Below, one piece after another: positions 10,098 through 21,152 of a stretch of DNA of 21,152 bases. Position 1 is the stretch's first letter. Every line of letters starts with the position of its first letter. A model generated the notes under the pieces. It did no database searches, had not been told where the DNA came from, and worked only from the letters and a program-made list of their open reading frames with translations. The stretch spans positions 1-21,152 of the forward strand of contig NGBS01001266.1 of NCBI GenBank assembly GCA_002245135.1, written 5' to 3'. Position numbers and translations under genes: made by a program. Origin of the DNA: Proteromonas lacertae. Lineage: Eukaryota; Sar; Bigyra; Opalinata; Proteromonadidae.

Positions 10098-10210
10098 TAA
10101 ATGAACCTTTTCTATAGTTTTATGACGAAAATAATAGTTGGTTGTTCAGAAAATGATAAATAAAAGAATGTAGTGTTTATATGAGCATGTAGGAATAAAA
10201 ATTTTGGTCA

Positions 10211-10295
10211 GCTAGTGTGCCCGAGTTGGTCCAAGGGGCCAGACTTAAGATCTGGTGTGTTCAGTCACTCGTGGGTTCAAACCCCACCGCTAGCA
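10211..10295 (+). tRNA. tRNA-Leu (anticodon UAA), copy 2
   Basis: Same sequence as copy 1 by eye, with all stems, the A and B boxes and the anticodon TAA intact. Confidence 0.97.
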
Positions 10296-10300
10296 AATTC

Positions 10301-10313
10301 TTTTTCTTTTTTT
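10301..10313 (+). terminator. Pol III terminator of tRNA-Leu copy 2
   Basis: Five- and seven-T runs just after the tRNA, as in copy 1. Confidence 0.8.
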
Positions 10314-10449
10314 ATCTTTATTTCTTATTTCAAATTCTTTATATCATCTTATTTTTGTAAATTCTATCAATTTTTATATTCATTTAGTTATTTTATAAAG
10401 ATTATAAACATTTCATATTTTGTTATAAAAATATATAGGTTAGAAAGAG

Positions 10450-10618
10450 TTAATAAATGTAAGGAGGTAAAATTTGATTCTTTGTATCAATATCAGCTAT
10501 TATCTCATTAAAATTAAAACTATCACACAACTTATCCAATATATACATGATTTGAATATGACTACAAGGTAAATCTTTCCATATTTTTTCATTTGTTGAT
10601 GATTGAATTAAATTCCTT
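10450..10618 (-). pseudogene. NAP1 3'-end relic, copy 2
   Basis: Second detached copy of the final ~56 NAP1 codons, joined upstream to unit K instead of NAP1. Read as a duplication by-product. Confidence 0.85.
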
Positions 10619-13185
10619 TTGATATTAAAATATTAGAAGAAAATATTATGTTTATTCATTCAATCACAACCATAACAACAATAACTGCAATAAAAAAGTT
10701 AATAATTATTCTAAATTAAAAAGTTAATAACACAACACTTTCATCATCTACTGAGATATTATTTAAATACACATGACCATAAGTAACTAACATTTTAACA
10801 CTGTCAAGTAATAATTTCAATCCTGCATTACCAATTGGATTATCTATTAAACAATAATTATTATTAATTATAACAATGAATATATACTATGAATTAATAC
10901 CTTCTCTAAATTATCATTTTCTTTCATATAATTCATCAAATACTCTATTCCTTTTGAATCAATATAATTATAACATATATCAAGCAAATTAATTACTTCA
11001 TCAATATTCTTTAAACCATTAACCAAATACTTTAATCCAATGGAAGATAATCCCATTCCTATTATATAACAATTAATAATAATAATAATACTGGAACATT
11101 TGAGCCAATGTAGAACATCTTTTAATAAATGTAAGTGTGGAAATAAAATTTTCATACCATCATCTCCTATTTCATTTCCATGTAATTGAAGTTCATTAAG
11201 GGTTGGAAATGAAGATAAATTGTTAATCAATAGTTTAACACTTTCATTCGTTAGTTTATTGTCTAAACAGCAAAATATTAATAATATTATATACAACTGA
11301 CATCTAATCTTTTTATTTTCTGCAATTCATTTAATCTTAAAGAAATGAAATACTTGAAAAAAACATCATCAATTTCACAATTACCCAAATTTAATATATG
11401 TTGGTATTGTAAATAATTGATTACTTTTGGAACATCATTTTCTATCAGTAATTCTTTACTTTCAAAAAACTGAAAATTGGTTTGTGAAATGGGAAATTTG
11501 GAGAATAAAGCTTTCATTCCTTTTGAATGAATGTTATAGTTATGATCTATATCAATTATCTCAATATCTGGATATTTATATAGTTCTTCTGATAATAATA
11601 TCATTGATTCATCATCTAAATTCATTCCACATAGATACAACTCGTTATATCTTCGGATTAATAAATTTAAATATGGAAGTAGTAATTTGAAGCCTGTTAA
11701 ACCAATTAGATTATCTAATTCAAAATAATAATAATAATTAATTGTAAAAAATACATGAAAGATTAACATATTTCAACTTCATATATGGAATTGATTTAAT
11801 AAATGATTCAATGAAAATGAAAGTAAGATTACATCTTGATAAGTTTAACTCTTTTAGATTTGTTAACTGTGAAAAATATGATCCTAATATGGATTGACAT
11901 TTTATTGTAGTTTTATGATCATCTATCAAATAACGAAAATAAATAATGATTATATACTTCTTCACAGAAACAAACATACTTTTTATCTATTTCTATTCTT
12001 TCTTTATTATAATAATCACAATCCATTCCAAACATCATTTCATCTAAATAACATTCTCTTCCATACATACATTGGTGATGAATATGAAATTTCATTTTAC
12101 TTTTTATTGTTTTATCATTTTTATTCATTTTCATCATCAATAGTATTGATAATATTCTTTTGTTTGGTTTATTATTGTAAGACTTTATTAATCCATCTCT
12201 AATATTTTCCCATTTGTTATATTGGAGATAATAATCTGTTTTAATACTGAATGGTGATATTTCTATTCTATAATCATCATTATATATTGTTCTTTCCCTC
12301 TCTTTACATATCATCAAATTATCATCACTATCTTTCACTATTTCACTCATTTTTATCATTTCTTTTCTCAACTCTTTCAAACTCATTCTATCTTCATTCT
12401 TCACTTTTAACATTCTATCTATCAATTCTTTCATTTCATTATCACATTCTACATCTAAACTGTATTTACATCTCATGATATTCTCTTTTATTTTATTCAT
12501 ATTATCATCTTCATTAAATGGTAATTTCTTCTTCATCATTTCATACAAAACACATCCAATTGACCATATCACACTTCTTTCATTTAATTCTAATCCATTC
12601 AATTCTTCTGGGCTTTTAAATGATATATCATACATTCTCATTTCTTCTTCCTTTCTCAATGTGTTTAACCATAAATCACATAACTTTAGATTATCATCAT
12701 CTCTTTCATATATCATATTAGAACTCTTCAAATTGCTTAATACTATACCATACTCACTCAACATCAATAAAATATGACATATACTACACATATAACTACA
12801 AATATCACTTCTTTCAAATATCATTGTGTAGATTATCTCTTCTACATCACATACATAATAATTTCTCTCATAAATCATCATCACATTACCGCACATCTGT
12901 ATTTTTGATGGACAAGTAAGAAATGAACAATCTGACAATAAAGAGTTATTCTCACAGAATTTCAATATTTCTATTTCTTTTATCCATGCAATTTTAAGGA
13001 TTTTCATCACTTCAATATCATTGCCATGATGCACCATCATATCTACTTCATTAACACTCTTTTCAACTCTTTCTATAATCTAAAAAATAAATAAATTAAA
13101 ATACCTGCGAATCAGATGGTAATATTGAAGATAACACCTCATCTAGAAAAGAATTCATGTAAAATATCTTTCAATAAATATTTTG
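10619..13185. repeat. Unit K, copy 2
   Basis: Second copy of the 2,567-bp single-gene cassette. Every translated segment compared matches copy 1, and no nucleotide difference was noticed by eye, including in introns and flanks. This means very recent duplication, gene conversion, or an assembly effect. Confidence 0.88.
10716..13158 (-). CDS. Pseudokinase fused to ribonuclease-inhibitor-like LRR, copy 2
   Basis: Tandem copy of the gene at 7628-10070, with every exon shifted by 3,088 bp: 13158-13105, 13079-11980, 11922-11755, 11714-11295, 11262-11092, 11058-10888 and 10843-10716. It has the same LSN/DLW active-site changes, the same LRR exon sizes (168, 420, 171 and 171 nt) and the same one-base mismatch at the second exon joint. 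Both copies point the same way as NAP1. Since both keep the same open frame, both could be expressed from the T sequence upstream of each. Confidence 0.8.
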
Positions 13186-13298
13186 TAAATGAACCTTTTC
13201 TATAGTTTTATGACGAAAATAATAGTTGGTTGTTCAGAAAATGATAAATAAAAGAATGTAGTGTTTATATGAGCATGTAGGAATAAAAATTTTGGTCA

Positions 13299-13383
13299 GC
13301 TAGTGTGCCCGAGTTGGTCCAAGGGGCCAGACTTAAGATCTGGTGTGTTCAGTCACTCGTGGGTTCAAACCCCACCGCTAGCA
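13299..13383 (+). tRNA. tRNA-Leu (anticodon UAA), copy 3
   Basis: Same sequence and structure as the other two copies. It lies 154 bp from the NAP1 stop codon and is convergent with NAP1, so transcripts of the two genes run towards each other. Confidence 0.97.
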
Positions 13384-13388
13384 AATTC

Positions 13389-13401
13389 TTTTTCTTTTTT
13401 T
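13389..13401 (+). terminator. Pol III terminator of tRNA-Leu copy 3
   Basis: Five- and seven-T runs just after the tRNA, as in the other copies. Confidence 0.8.
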
Positions 13402-13537
13402 ATCTTTATTTCTTATTTCAAATTCTTTATATCATCTTATTTTTGTAAATTCTATCAATTTTTATATTCATTTAGTTATTTTATAAAGATTATAAACATT
13501 TCATATTTTGTTATAAAAATATATAGGTTAGAAAGAG

Positions 13538-16500
13538 TTAATAAATGTAAGGAGGTAAAATTTGATTCTTTGTATCAATATCAGCTATTATCTCATTAAA
13601 ATTAAAACTATCACACAACTTATCCAATATATACATGATTTGAATATGACTACAAGGTAAATCTTTCCATATTTTTTCATTTGTTGATGATTGAATTAAA
13701 TTCCTTACAGTTTGCTTCAATATATCGAAGAACCATTGGCTAAATTTAAACGTATCACACACCGGATTTAATCCTCTAAATGTCGTATATAAACCTAAAG
13801 ATAATATATTGGTCATTGGAGCAGCGAAAAATGAATTTAACATAAGTGACAAAGATGGTCTATTATTAAAAATGAATAAAATTATTGATATATATATATA
13901 TATATACTGGTATAAAAACATAAATTTAATAGCTGGTGTAAATATTGTATTATATTCTGCTAATTTAGATTCATGAACTCTTGCTATATGTATATATAAT
14001 AATATAAATTTATATATACCTTCTACTTTCTTCTCTAACTTTGATATTAAGAATGTTGGTATAACAGCAGTCAATACATTAATAGATAAATGTCCAGCAC
14101 TTCCATATACTGTCTGAATTGGTAATAATAATGGATTATCACTGTCTTTCACTTCACAATATAATGTCTCAACTGTTGAGACAATCATTGGAATAGCATC
14201 ATTGTTATTTCTTTCTACTGTCTCCCACATGATCTTCCTATAATAAACAGCATAACCAACAGTTAATATAGACGTAGGAAACATTAACACTTGTTTTAAA
14301 TTCTTAACAACAGGTTTAACATTACCATCTTCAAATGCTTTTAAATAAGATGGGAATAAATCACTATAAATTCCCATTTCATAATATACATCTGCACATT
14401 TATCATGAATCAATTCGCCAATATAAGAATCAATAATCTTTATACCTGGAACACCAATCATTTGGACTAAAGCAGTCATATTCTCATAAGATAACAGTGT
14501 ATGTAATAAACCAGCATAATTAGGATCAATCACTGATTGGCTAATATAATCAGATATCTTCTTACCAATTTGATGACAATAATGATCGCTAATTGGAGTA
14601 AATTGTGCTTGTGGGAATGTTGTAGCTGGTGATATATCATTATCATAAGTACATTCTAATATTAAATCTCTTCCTATATCTTGTAGACCAATATTGGCAT
14701 AGGAGGACAGTTTGTGTAAAATACTGACGAAGTTTAGGAAATCTTGATAGATCAATCGTGGTTCTCTTAATAATCCAGTATCTATATATAAACATTTATT
14801 ATTATAATATAATTAATACTTGTAAATGACAGTGTAATGAATTGTTCTTTAATCAATGAATAAACAGTCTGTCTTATCATTATTAATGGTCTATATGAAT
14901 GGTTATAAACGTCTAAATTTCCATTTATTCCTACATATTGCTTCATTCTTGATAATACGAAGGAGATTCTTGTATCAATACTTTCTATTATATCAAACAC
15001 TTGTTCATTGAATAATTCAGCACCAAATCGCTGTAATACTTCCTTTGAATCTCCTTTCTTTCTTGCCATTTTGATTCTTTCGTTTTGGATGAAATCTGCT
15101 GGTGGATCTACAGATTTGTCGATTAATCTGACGTTTTGTAGATAATTCATTATTGCTGTGGAAATACCTTTTGATAATTCTTCTAATAGAGTTCTTGCTG
15201 TAGTGTTTAACTCTTCACCAAATGTGGCTTGACTTTCTGGATTGAAATAAGATAACTATTTGATATAACTAAACAATAAATAACTATACATTTTCATGTG
15301 CATCCATCAAAGTATTAACTAAACCAACCATATTTTCATTAGGTTGTGAATTAATATCAATATTGGACAAAGTGCTGGTGATTAATGGTAAATAGAAACT
15401 TCGATACCACCAAATATCTTTTAATGAACCATATTGACGAACAAAATTATAACAACTATATAAATATAAATATAATAATAATTATTATTAAATATATATA
15501 CTCATAAGCTAATATAGCACATAATGGCATTTGTCTTATGCACGATAAAGCAGCAACTTGTCTTTGAAACATTCTATCTTCAACACCAGCATCAGTAATG
15601 ACTAATGGAGGCATAGCAACCATTATTCTATAACAATCCATATAAAAATTCATTAATATATCATAATTATTAGCTCCATGGCTAAAACTAGCAATTTCTA
15701 TATATATATAATAATAATAATTATTATTATATATACGTTCACATGCTTTCTTAATACCATTTGATCTCGGTAAAGGTTTTGTTTCTTGAAATAATATATC
15801 TACTCCATATTGAGATATTCTTTTAATATAATAATCTTGAACTGGACTATTTATATATATAAATAATAATAATAATAATATACTATAGATTAGATTGTAC
15901 TAATCTAGTCACTTGAAATATATAAAATATCAAATCAATTTGTGCGTTTGGATCTCTAAATGTATTAACATTGTATGAACCTTGTACAGAAGATGATAAA
16001 AATGATTTCCTCTCTGCTGGAGGTGTAAATGTATGTGCATTAATCCAACGTAATTCCCATTGAGCCAATGATAATAGACATAATATATGATTGAATATTT
16101 TACCAATTATCTTTTGATCATTTAGTAATAATCCATATAACATTTGTAATTGAGAGATTAAGAATCCACGAGTAGTTCTATTAATAATAATAATATAATA
16201 TAATATACTGATGCATCAAGCCACTTCCAGTATTAGCTTGACCTTCTAATGATAATATATGATCCTTTTTATGAAAAGGTTTCCAATCTTTATAGTTAGT
16301 GAACAACTTCTTACTGGAAATAATAGCAATCATGTCATAATAAAAATCATGTAATCTAATATTCACATCTCTATATAAAGGATAAGAATATCCATTACAT
16401 AAAACGTATTCTAACATTCCTCTTACACTCTCTTTACATAGTAAATTGGGTTGGATGAGTGGTAAGAATGCATACCAATCGAAGAACATTGGACGACATT

Positions 16501-17400
16501 TGACCCATTCTACATTATCATCCCATTCTATATAATAATATAAGCAATATAATAAGAAAAAGCATAAAAGATTAAAAAATATGAGTAAATTAGTAATAAT
16601 ATATATACGATAATGTTCTAAAGCAGCTGGATCTGCAAATATATTGAATATGGAGTATAATATTTGATCATCAAATGACTTTGAAGCACCTTCTGAAGCT
16701 GATATTAGAAATGGTGAAAAATCACACTCAGGTGGCAGTTCAAACATGGAGGATTGGAAACTTACGAATATTCCATTAGTTATCCATTGAGTTATTTCAG
16801 TATCTTCTGTTGAATTTTGTCCTGAAGTAGAATACCACAGCGCAACTAAATAAAATCCAAATACTGTTCTTAAATCCATTGTTGATAGGAATAAATGCAT
16901 TTTCGTTAATATCACTGTTGCATTTACTACACCTTTTACATAATCTGGTGCAAAAAGAAATTCTTTGTTCCTGGAGCATTGAAAAAATCAACAATTTTCT
17001 TAACTGCACAACTTCGATAATAATATACATCTAAATTGGATTAAATATTAAAATTTGAAATACCTTTTAAAACATCAACATATGGTTTAACTTGACCTAA
17101 CACATCATGTGGATTTTCTGAAACAATTTCACAACCTTTAAATTTCTTTTGAATTTCACAATTTGGGAAGTTTTTATTAATCTGTTGATATAAAATACAT
17201 TTATCATACCCAATCTCTTATTTTGCTGTATGCTGGATCCTTCATGCACTGACAGGTTGGTAATTTGCCTTTTAAGAAATGTAATCTAGAGAGCAATGCC
17301 TATGAGATTTTATTATTCGTTAAAAATATACTTCACCATATTCTATCAGTTGATTGAATTGAAGAATAAATTGCTCTGGTAATACGGTAGGAGCAGACAT
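13538..17400 (-). CDS. NCKAP1: NAP1/NCKAP1 (HEM family), SCAR/WAVE complex subunit
   Basis: This subunit of the pentameric SCAR/WAVE regulatory complex controls Arp2/3-driven actin protrusion at the cell cortex. The start at 17400-17398 gives MSAPTVLPEQFILQFNQL, followed by LLSRLHFLKGKLPTCQ and KDPAYSKI, matching the family's [21 protein letters not shown] opening. The segment VDVLKDVYYYRSCAVKKIVDFF corresponds to the ALYYFTFVDVMEF region. Further on, PLYRDVNIRLHDFYYDMI parallels SLFRDEVFHIHKAAEDLF. The C-terminal block (IGELIHDKCADVYYEMG and following, about 14430) aligns with HISSQVAELKKLV. The stop at 13540-13538 follows PPYIY. The gene spans 3.9 kb with roughly 1,000 codons and many small introns, including 17300-17331 (32 nt) and AT/ATT-repeat introns near 14000, 14790, 15480, 15698-15736 and 15860. 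One frame change occurs near 16962 in a T run. Its last 169 bp recur in the two upstream T copies. Confidence 0.85.
15698..15736 (-). repeat. Near-palindromic microsatellite intron in NAP1
   Basis: A 39-nt intron built of AT units, then AAT units, then ATT units, then AT units between GTATAT and TAG on the minus strand. The two halves are complementary over ten uninterrupted pairs at the centre, and more with one bulge. The whole intron can fold into a hairpin. Confidence 0.8.
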
Positions 17401-17628
17401 TTGAAATAAAAAAGATCCAAACAAACTTGATTACCTGTTTGATGATTATTTTTTTTGTTTTTATATTTAGCTGGATTATGAAGAATGCAATAAATACATC
17501 ATAAGCAGCAGCATAATTGTAGTATAGTAATATATTTACTATCACAATCAATTATTCATTATTTACTATGGTAGGACATAATCGTCAAATCTAAATGATT
17601 TGCCTAAGCTTGAATATAAAAAAATAAA
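17401..17628. promoter_or_regulatory. Divergent promoter region between NAP1 and the Rab7-like gene
   Basis: This 228-bp A/T-rich spacer lies between outward-facing start codons (17398-17400 minus, 17629-17631 plus) and must drive both genes. No recognisable TATA box or other specific motif is clear. The role is inferred from orientation. Confidence 0.5.
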
Positions 17629-18338
17629 ATGTCGGAAAGAGTGATAAAGATAATAGTATTGGGTGATAGTGCGTATGTTTTTGATAAATATACTTTTGTA
17701 GCGTTGGTAAAACATCATTATTATATCAATACGTCAATCATAAGTTCATTACTGCTTTTAAATCAACATTAGGTGCTGATTTTTTATTAAAACAAATAAT
17801 GATCAATAATAAACTAGTAAATCTACAAGTATATTATTCATTACTTAATTTGTTAGTTGTGGGATACAGCAGGCCAGGAAAGATTTCAAGCACTAGGTAG
17901 TGCATTTTATAGAGGTTCTGATGCATGTATGATAGTCTTTGATGTTAATAATGCAAAAGTATAACTCACATATCCATTATATATTGTCAATAGTCCTTTG
18001 AACGAGTAGAAGTATGGAAAGAAGAATTTCTAGCAGCAGCACATCCTGAAGATCCAATAAATTTCCCGTTTATAATAGTTGGAAATAAAATAGATATAAA
18101 TCCTCAAGAGAGAGTAATTAGCAGTTCAAAGGCAGAAAGTTGGTGTAATAGTTGTAATGTAAATCCTTTAAAATATATAGAAACCAGTGCAAAAGAGAAT
18201 GTCAATATAAATGAAGCATTTGAATATCTAGCAAATGAAGCAATAAAAAGACCACCACCAGCTAGTCGATATGAAATGAAACAGACAGTGAAATTGAATT
18301 ATGCTGTTGGTGAAGAGAAGAAGAAATGTTGTAAATAA
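17629..18338 (+). CDS. Rab7-like small GTPase
   Basis: A late-endosome/lysosome (or phagosome) trafficking GTPase. Exons 17629-17672, 17702-17828, 17857-17958 and 17994-18338 join in frame; introns are 29, 28 and 35 nt. G1 is GDSAVGKTS, the switch I Thr lies in FKSTLGADF, and G3 is WDTAGQERF with the Rab7-like [16 protein letters not shown] following. G4 is GNKID and G5 is ETSAKE. The insert [17 protein letters not shown] closely parallels Rab7's DEFLIQASPRDPENFPF, which supports Rab7 over other Rabs. The protein is about 205 residues and ends EEKKKCCK: two adjacent cysteines with one trailing residue, an XCCX-type geranylgeranylation motif instead of Rab7's usual CXC. No frame break was found. 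Confidence 0.92.
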
Positions 18339-18506
18339 CTTATTTTAAATGTAAAAACTAAAACATAACATAATATTTAAGGTTGATTTTTATCTTTATT
18401 TGATATGTATTTTTAAGCCTCATGTTATTTAACAAATCAAAATTCAAGCTTTTCTTCAATATTCTTTGTTTGTGAATTTAGAAGTAAATAAGGAACATAG
18501 AATATT
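18339..18506. other. Intergenic spacer, Rab7-like to TrxR
   Basis: 168 bp of A/T-rich DNA between tandem genes. It must hold the Rab 3' UTR and the TrxR promoter. No specific element is recognised. Confidence 0.4.
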
Positions 18507-20027
<1,521 letters not shown>

Positions 20028-20028
<1 letters not shown>

Positions 20029-20076
20029 ATTCTCTCTTACTTTTTCATATAATTTTATGGAAAGAAAGAGAGAATT
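20028..20076 (+). promoter_or_regulatory. Long hairpin immediately 3' of the Sec codon (SRE-like)
   Basis: An 11-bp perfect stem (AATTCTCTCTT 20028-20038 with AAGAGAGAATT 20066-20076) is followed by an A/A mismatch and a second stem of about nine pairs with one bulged C (20040-20049 with 20056-20064). It closes on a 6-nt loop. The base starts 5 nt after the UGA and overlaps the stop codon. That is the position of known selenocysteine redefinition elements, which help UGA recoding. Function is inferred from structure and position. Confidence 0.6.
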
Positions 20077-20122
20077 CAAACATATTCTTCACTAATTTCT
20101 AATTACTGAATTTAGGAAGTAT

Positions 20123-20186
20123 AATTTCATGATGAAAACGAATTTTATAAATGACATTTTGTCAAGAAATTTGTTTGATGGAAATT
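20123..20186 (+). promoter_or_regulatory. SECIS element, form 2
   Basis: The 3' UTR signal for selenocysteine insertion, recruiting SBP2 and eEFSec. Helix I pairs AATTTC (20123-20128) with GAAATT (20181-20186). The quartet is ATGA (20132-20135) opposite GATG (20177-20180), giving the tandem G-A pairs. Helix II is ten pairs: AAACGAATTT (20136-20145) with AAATTTGTTT (20167-20176), one G-U. The apical internal loop TATAAA holds the conserved unpaired A's. A ministem TGACA/TGTCA (20152-20164) caps it, as in form 2. It lies about 100 nt after the UGA, beyond the minimum spacing SECIS elements need. Confidence 0.85.
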
Positions 20187-20322
20187 TATTTCTTAAATAA
20201 CATTTATTGGTTATTTTGATATTGTTTGTGGGTAAATTTTGAAATAAAAAACATTTGATTATTGTGTATTTCGAAAATACATATAATGTGTATTGATTAT
20301 GTATTAAATTGTCTTAATAGAA
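20187..20322. other. Spacer between SECIS and CLYBL-like gene
   Basis: A/T-rich sequence with a small GTATTT/AAATAC hairpin near 20267. It must contain the TrxR polyadenylation site and the promoter of the next gene. Nothing else is recognised. Confidence 0.4.
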
Positions 20323-21152
20323 ATGAATAAATTTCTCTGTCGTCTTAGCAGATCTATCAACACAGAAGCACTTGCTGAAGAATTGAGACCAAGAAGAAAG
20401 TGTTTTATATGTTCCAGGCCGCTAATGTAAAAGCATTAAGCAAATTATCAAAATTAAAAACAGATTGTGTTATAATGGATTTAGAAGATGCAGTAGGACC
20501 ATCAAATAAAGTATTTATATCTTACTTATTGTGTAAATAATTAGGAAGTTGCCAAGAGATAATATCAAAGCTCTCTTAAATACCACTAAATTCCCTAAAA
20601 AAGAAATGATAATCAGAGCAAATTGTCTTAATACAAAATGGGGGAAAAGGAGATATTGAAATGATTTCAAAAAGTGGTCGTGTAGATGGAGTTGCATTAC
20701 CAAAAGTAGAAACAAAAGAAAATATTTACGAATTAGAAGAATTAATGCAAAAGTGCAAAGCTCCCAGAATCAATGAAAATATGGTGCTTTAATTGAAAAC
20801 TCCACTTGGTGTATTAAATGCTAAAGAAATATGTGGTTGTAGTAAAAGAATCACTGCCCTTAGTAATGGGAACATCAGATTTAGTTAAAGATATGCATAT
20901 AAAAGAAGCTCCAAATAGAGAGAATCTATTATATTCATTATCACAATGTATAACAGCCGCTAGAGGCTTATAATAAATGTATATTTAATGTTTTTTATTT
21001 TTTTTTTTATTTTTAATTTATAGCTGCATTGGATGGTGTATATTTGAATTATAAAGACTTAGTTGGTTTTGAAAAACATTGCCAACATGGCAAAATGTTA
21101 GGTTTTGATGGAAAGACATTAATTCATCCTTCTACTATTGATGTTACTAATA
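20323..21152 (+). CDS. CLYBL-like citramalyl-CoA lyase (HpcH/HpaI family), 3' incomplete
   Basis: A mitochondrial lyase related to the citrate-lyase beta subunit; in animals CLYBL cleaves citramalyl-CoA. The start MNKFLCRLSRSINTEALA looks like a mitochondrial targeting peptide (Arg/Ser-rich, no acidic residue in its first dozen positions). Then come VLYVPG and NVKALSKL, the metal/substrate motif VIMDLEDAV, VALPKVET, the GTSDLV block, and after the second intron ALDGVYLNYKDLVGF and GKTLIHPS. Introns are 20511-20544 (34 nt) and 20979-21023 (45 nt). At least seven single-base frame changes occur (near 20398, 20419, 20554, 20642, 20785-20798, 20858 and 20965), most at runs of A, C or G. Coding blocks between them are well conserved. 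It could be a decaying gene, but homopolymer error fits better. The gene continues past the window. Confidence 0.82.

Larger units (their letters stand above)
10098..10618. repeat. Direct repeat T, copy 2
   Basis: Second copy of the 521-bp tRNA-Leu/NAP1-tail segment, exactly 3,088 bp after copy 1. Its left edge joins K, 28 bp upstream of the pseudokinase start codon. T therefore supplies nearly all the upstream (promoter) sequence of that gene. Confidence 0.9.
13186..13706. repeat. Direct repeat T, copy 3 (parental, joined to intact NAP1)
   Basis: The third 521-bp copy. Here the NAP1 tail continues in frame into the rest of NAP1 at 13707, so this copy's right junction is the ancestral one. 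Its left side carries the tRNA and joins unit K copy 2. Confidence 0.9.

Noticed and set aside
7010-10618. T segments as long terminal repeats of a retroelement around K
   Set aside because: T has no TG...CA ends, contains a host tRNA gene and host NAP1 coding sequence, and K holds no reverse transcriptase, integrase or gag-like sequence. It is a duplication of host DNA.
17333-17551. Minus-strand 72-aa frame across the NAP1-Rab7 promoter
   Set aside because: It overlaps the NAP1 start region in another frame and has low-complexity Ile/Lys/Phe content with no family resemblance.
20152-20180. Alternative SECIS core using the ATGA at 20151-20154
   Set aside because: Helix II built from that ATGA has several mismatches. 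The ATGA at 20132-20135 gives ten continuous pairs and makes the other ATGA part of the ministem.

Overview
The window is nuclear DNA of a unicellular eukaryote. It is very AT-rich and gene-dense, with neighbouring genes separated by only about 75-400 bases. Genes are cut by very small GTAT...TAG introns (24-57 nt among those I measured). The standard genetic code fits: TAA, TAG and TGA all end genes, and one TGA is read as selenocysteine. I cannot name the species. A SCAR/WAVE-complex subunit suggests an actin-protruding (amoeboid or flagellate) protist, and the selenocysteine thioredoxin reductase excludes lineages lacking the Sec machinery.

Layout. 1-367 (+): C-terminal end of an EGF-like protein. 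484-2256 (-): PP2A B'' (PPP2R3-type) EF-hand regulatory subunit. 2331-2973 (+): SR splicing factor, diverging from the previous gene with 74 bases between start codons. 3091-6721 (-): SMC6. 7010-13706: a tandem structure T-K-T-K-T, in which T (521 bp) carries a tRNA-Leu(UAA) gene plus the 3' end of the NAP1 gene, and K (2,567 bp) carries exactly one gene, a predicted pseudokinase fused to ribonuclease-inhibitor-like leucine-rich repeats. 13538-17400 (-): NAP1/NCKAP1 (HEM) of the SCAR/WAVE complex. 17629-18338 (+): Rab7-like GTPase. 18507-20028 (+): large thioredoxin reductase ending Gly-Cys-Sec-Gly, followed by a long hairpin starting 5 nt after the UGA and a form-2 SECIS element about 100 nt downstream. 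20323 to the window end (+): CLYBL-like mitochondrial citramalyl-CoA lyase, incomplete.

Most genes are unrelated housekeeping genes packed tightly. The accessory part is the 7-13.7 kb block, where a complete intron-bearing gene cassette sits between directly repeated tRNA/NAP1-tail segments in two copies with no difference noticed by eye. NAP1 remains whole only at the right-hand end; the other two T copies hold its last ~56 codons as relics.

A caveat: most conserved genes here show single-base frame changes, largely at short homopolymers (densest in the last 2 kb). Conserved residues continue in another frame, and the TrxR gene keeps an intact SECIS, so sequence error is more likely than gene death.
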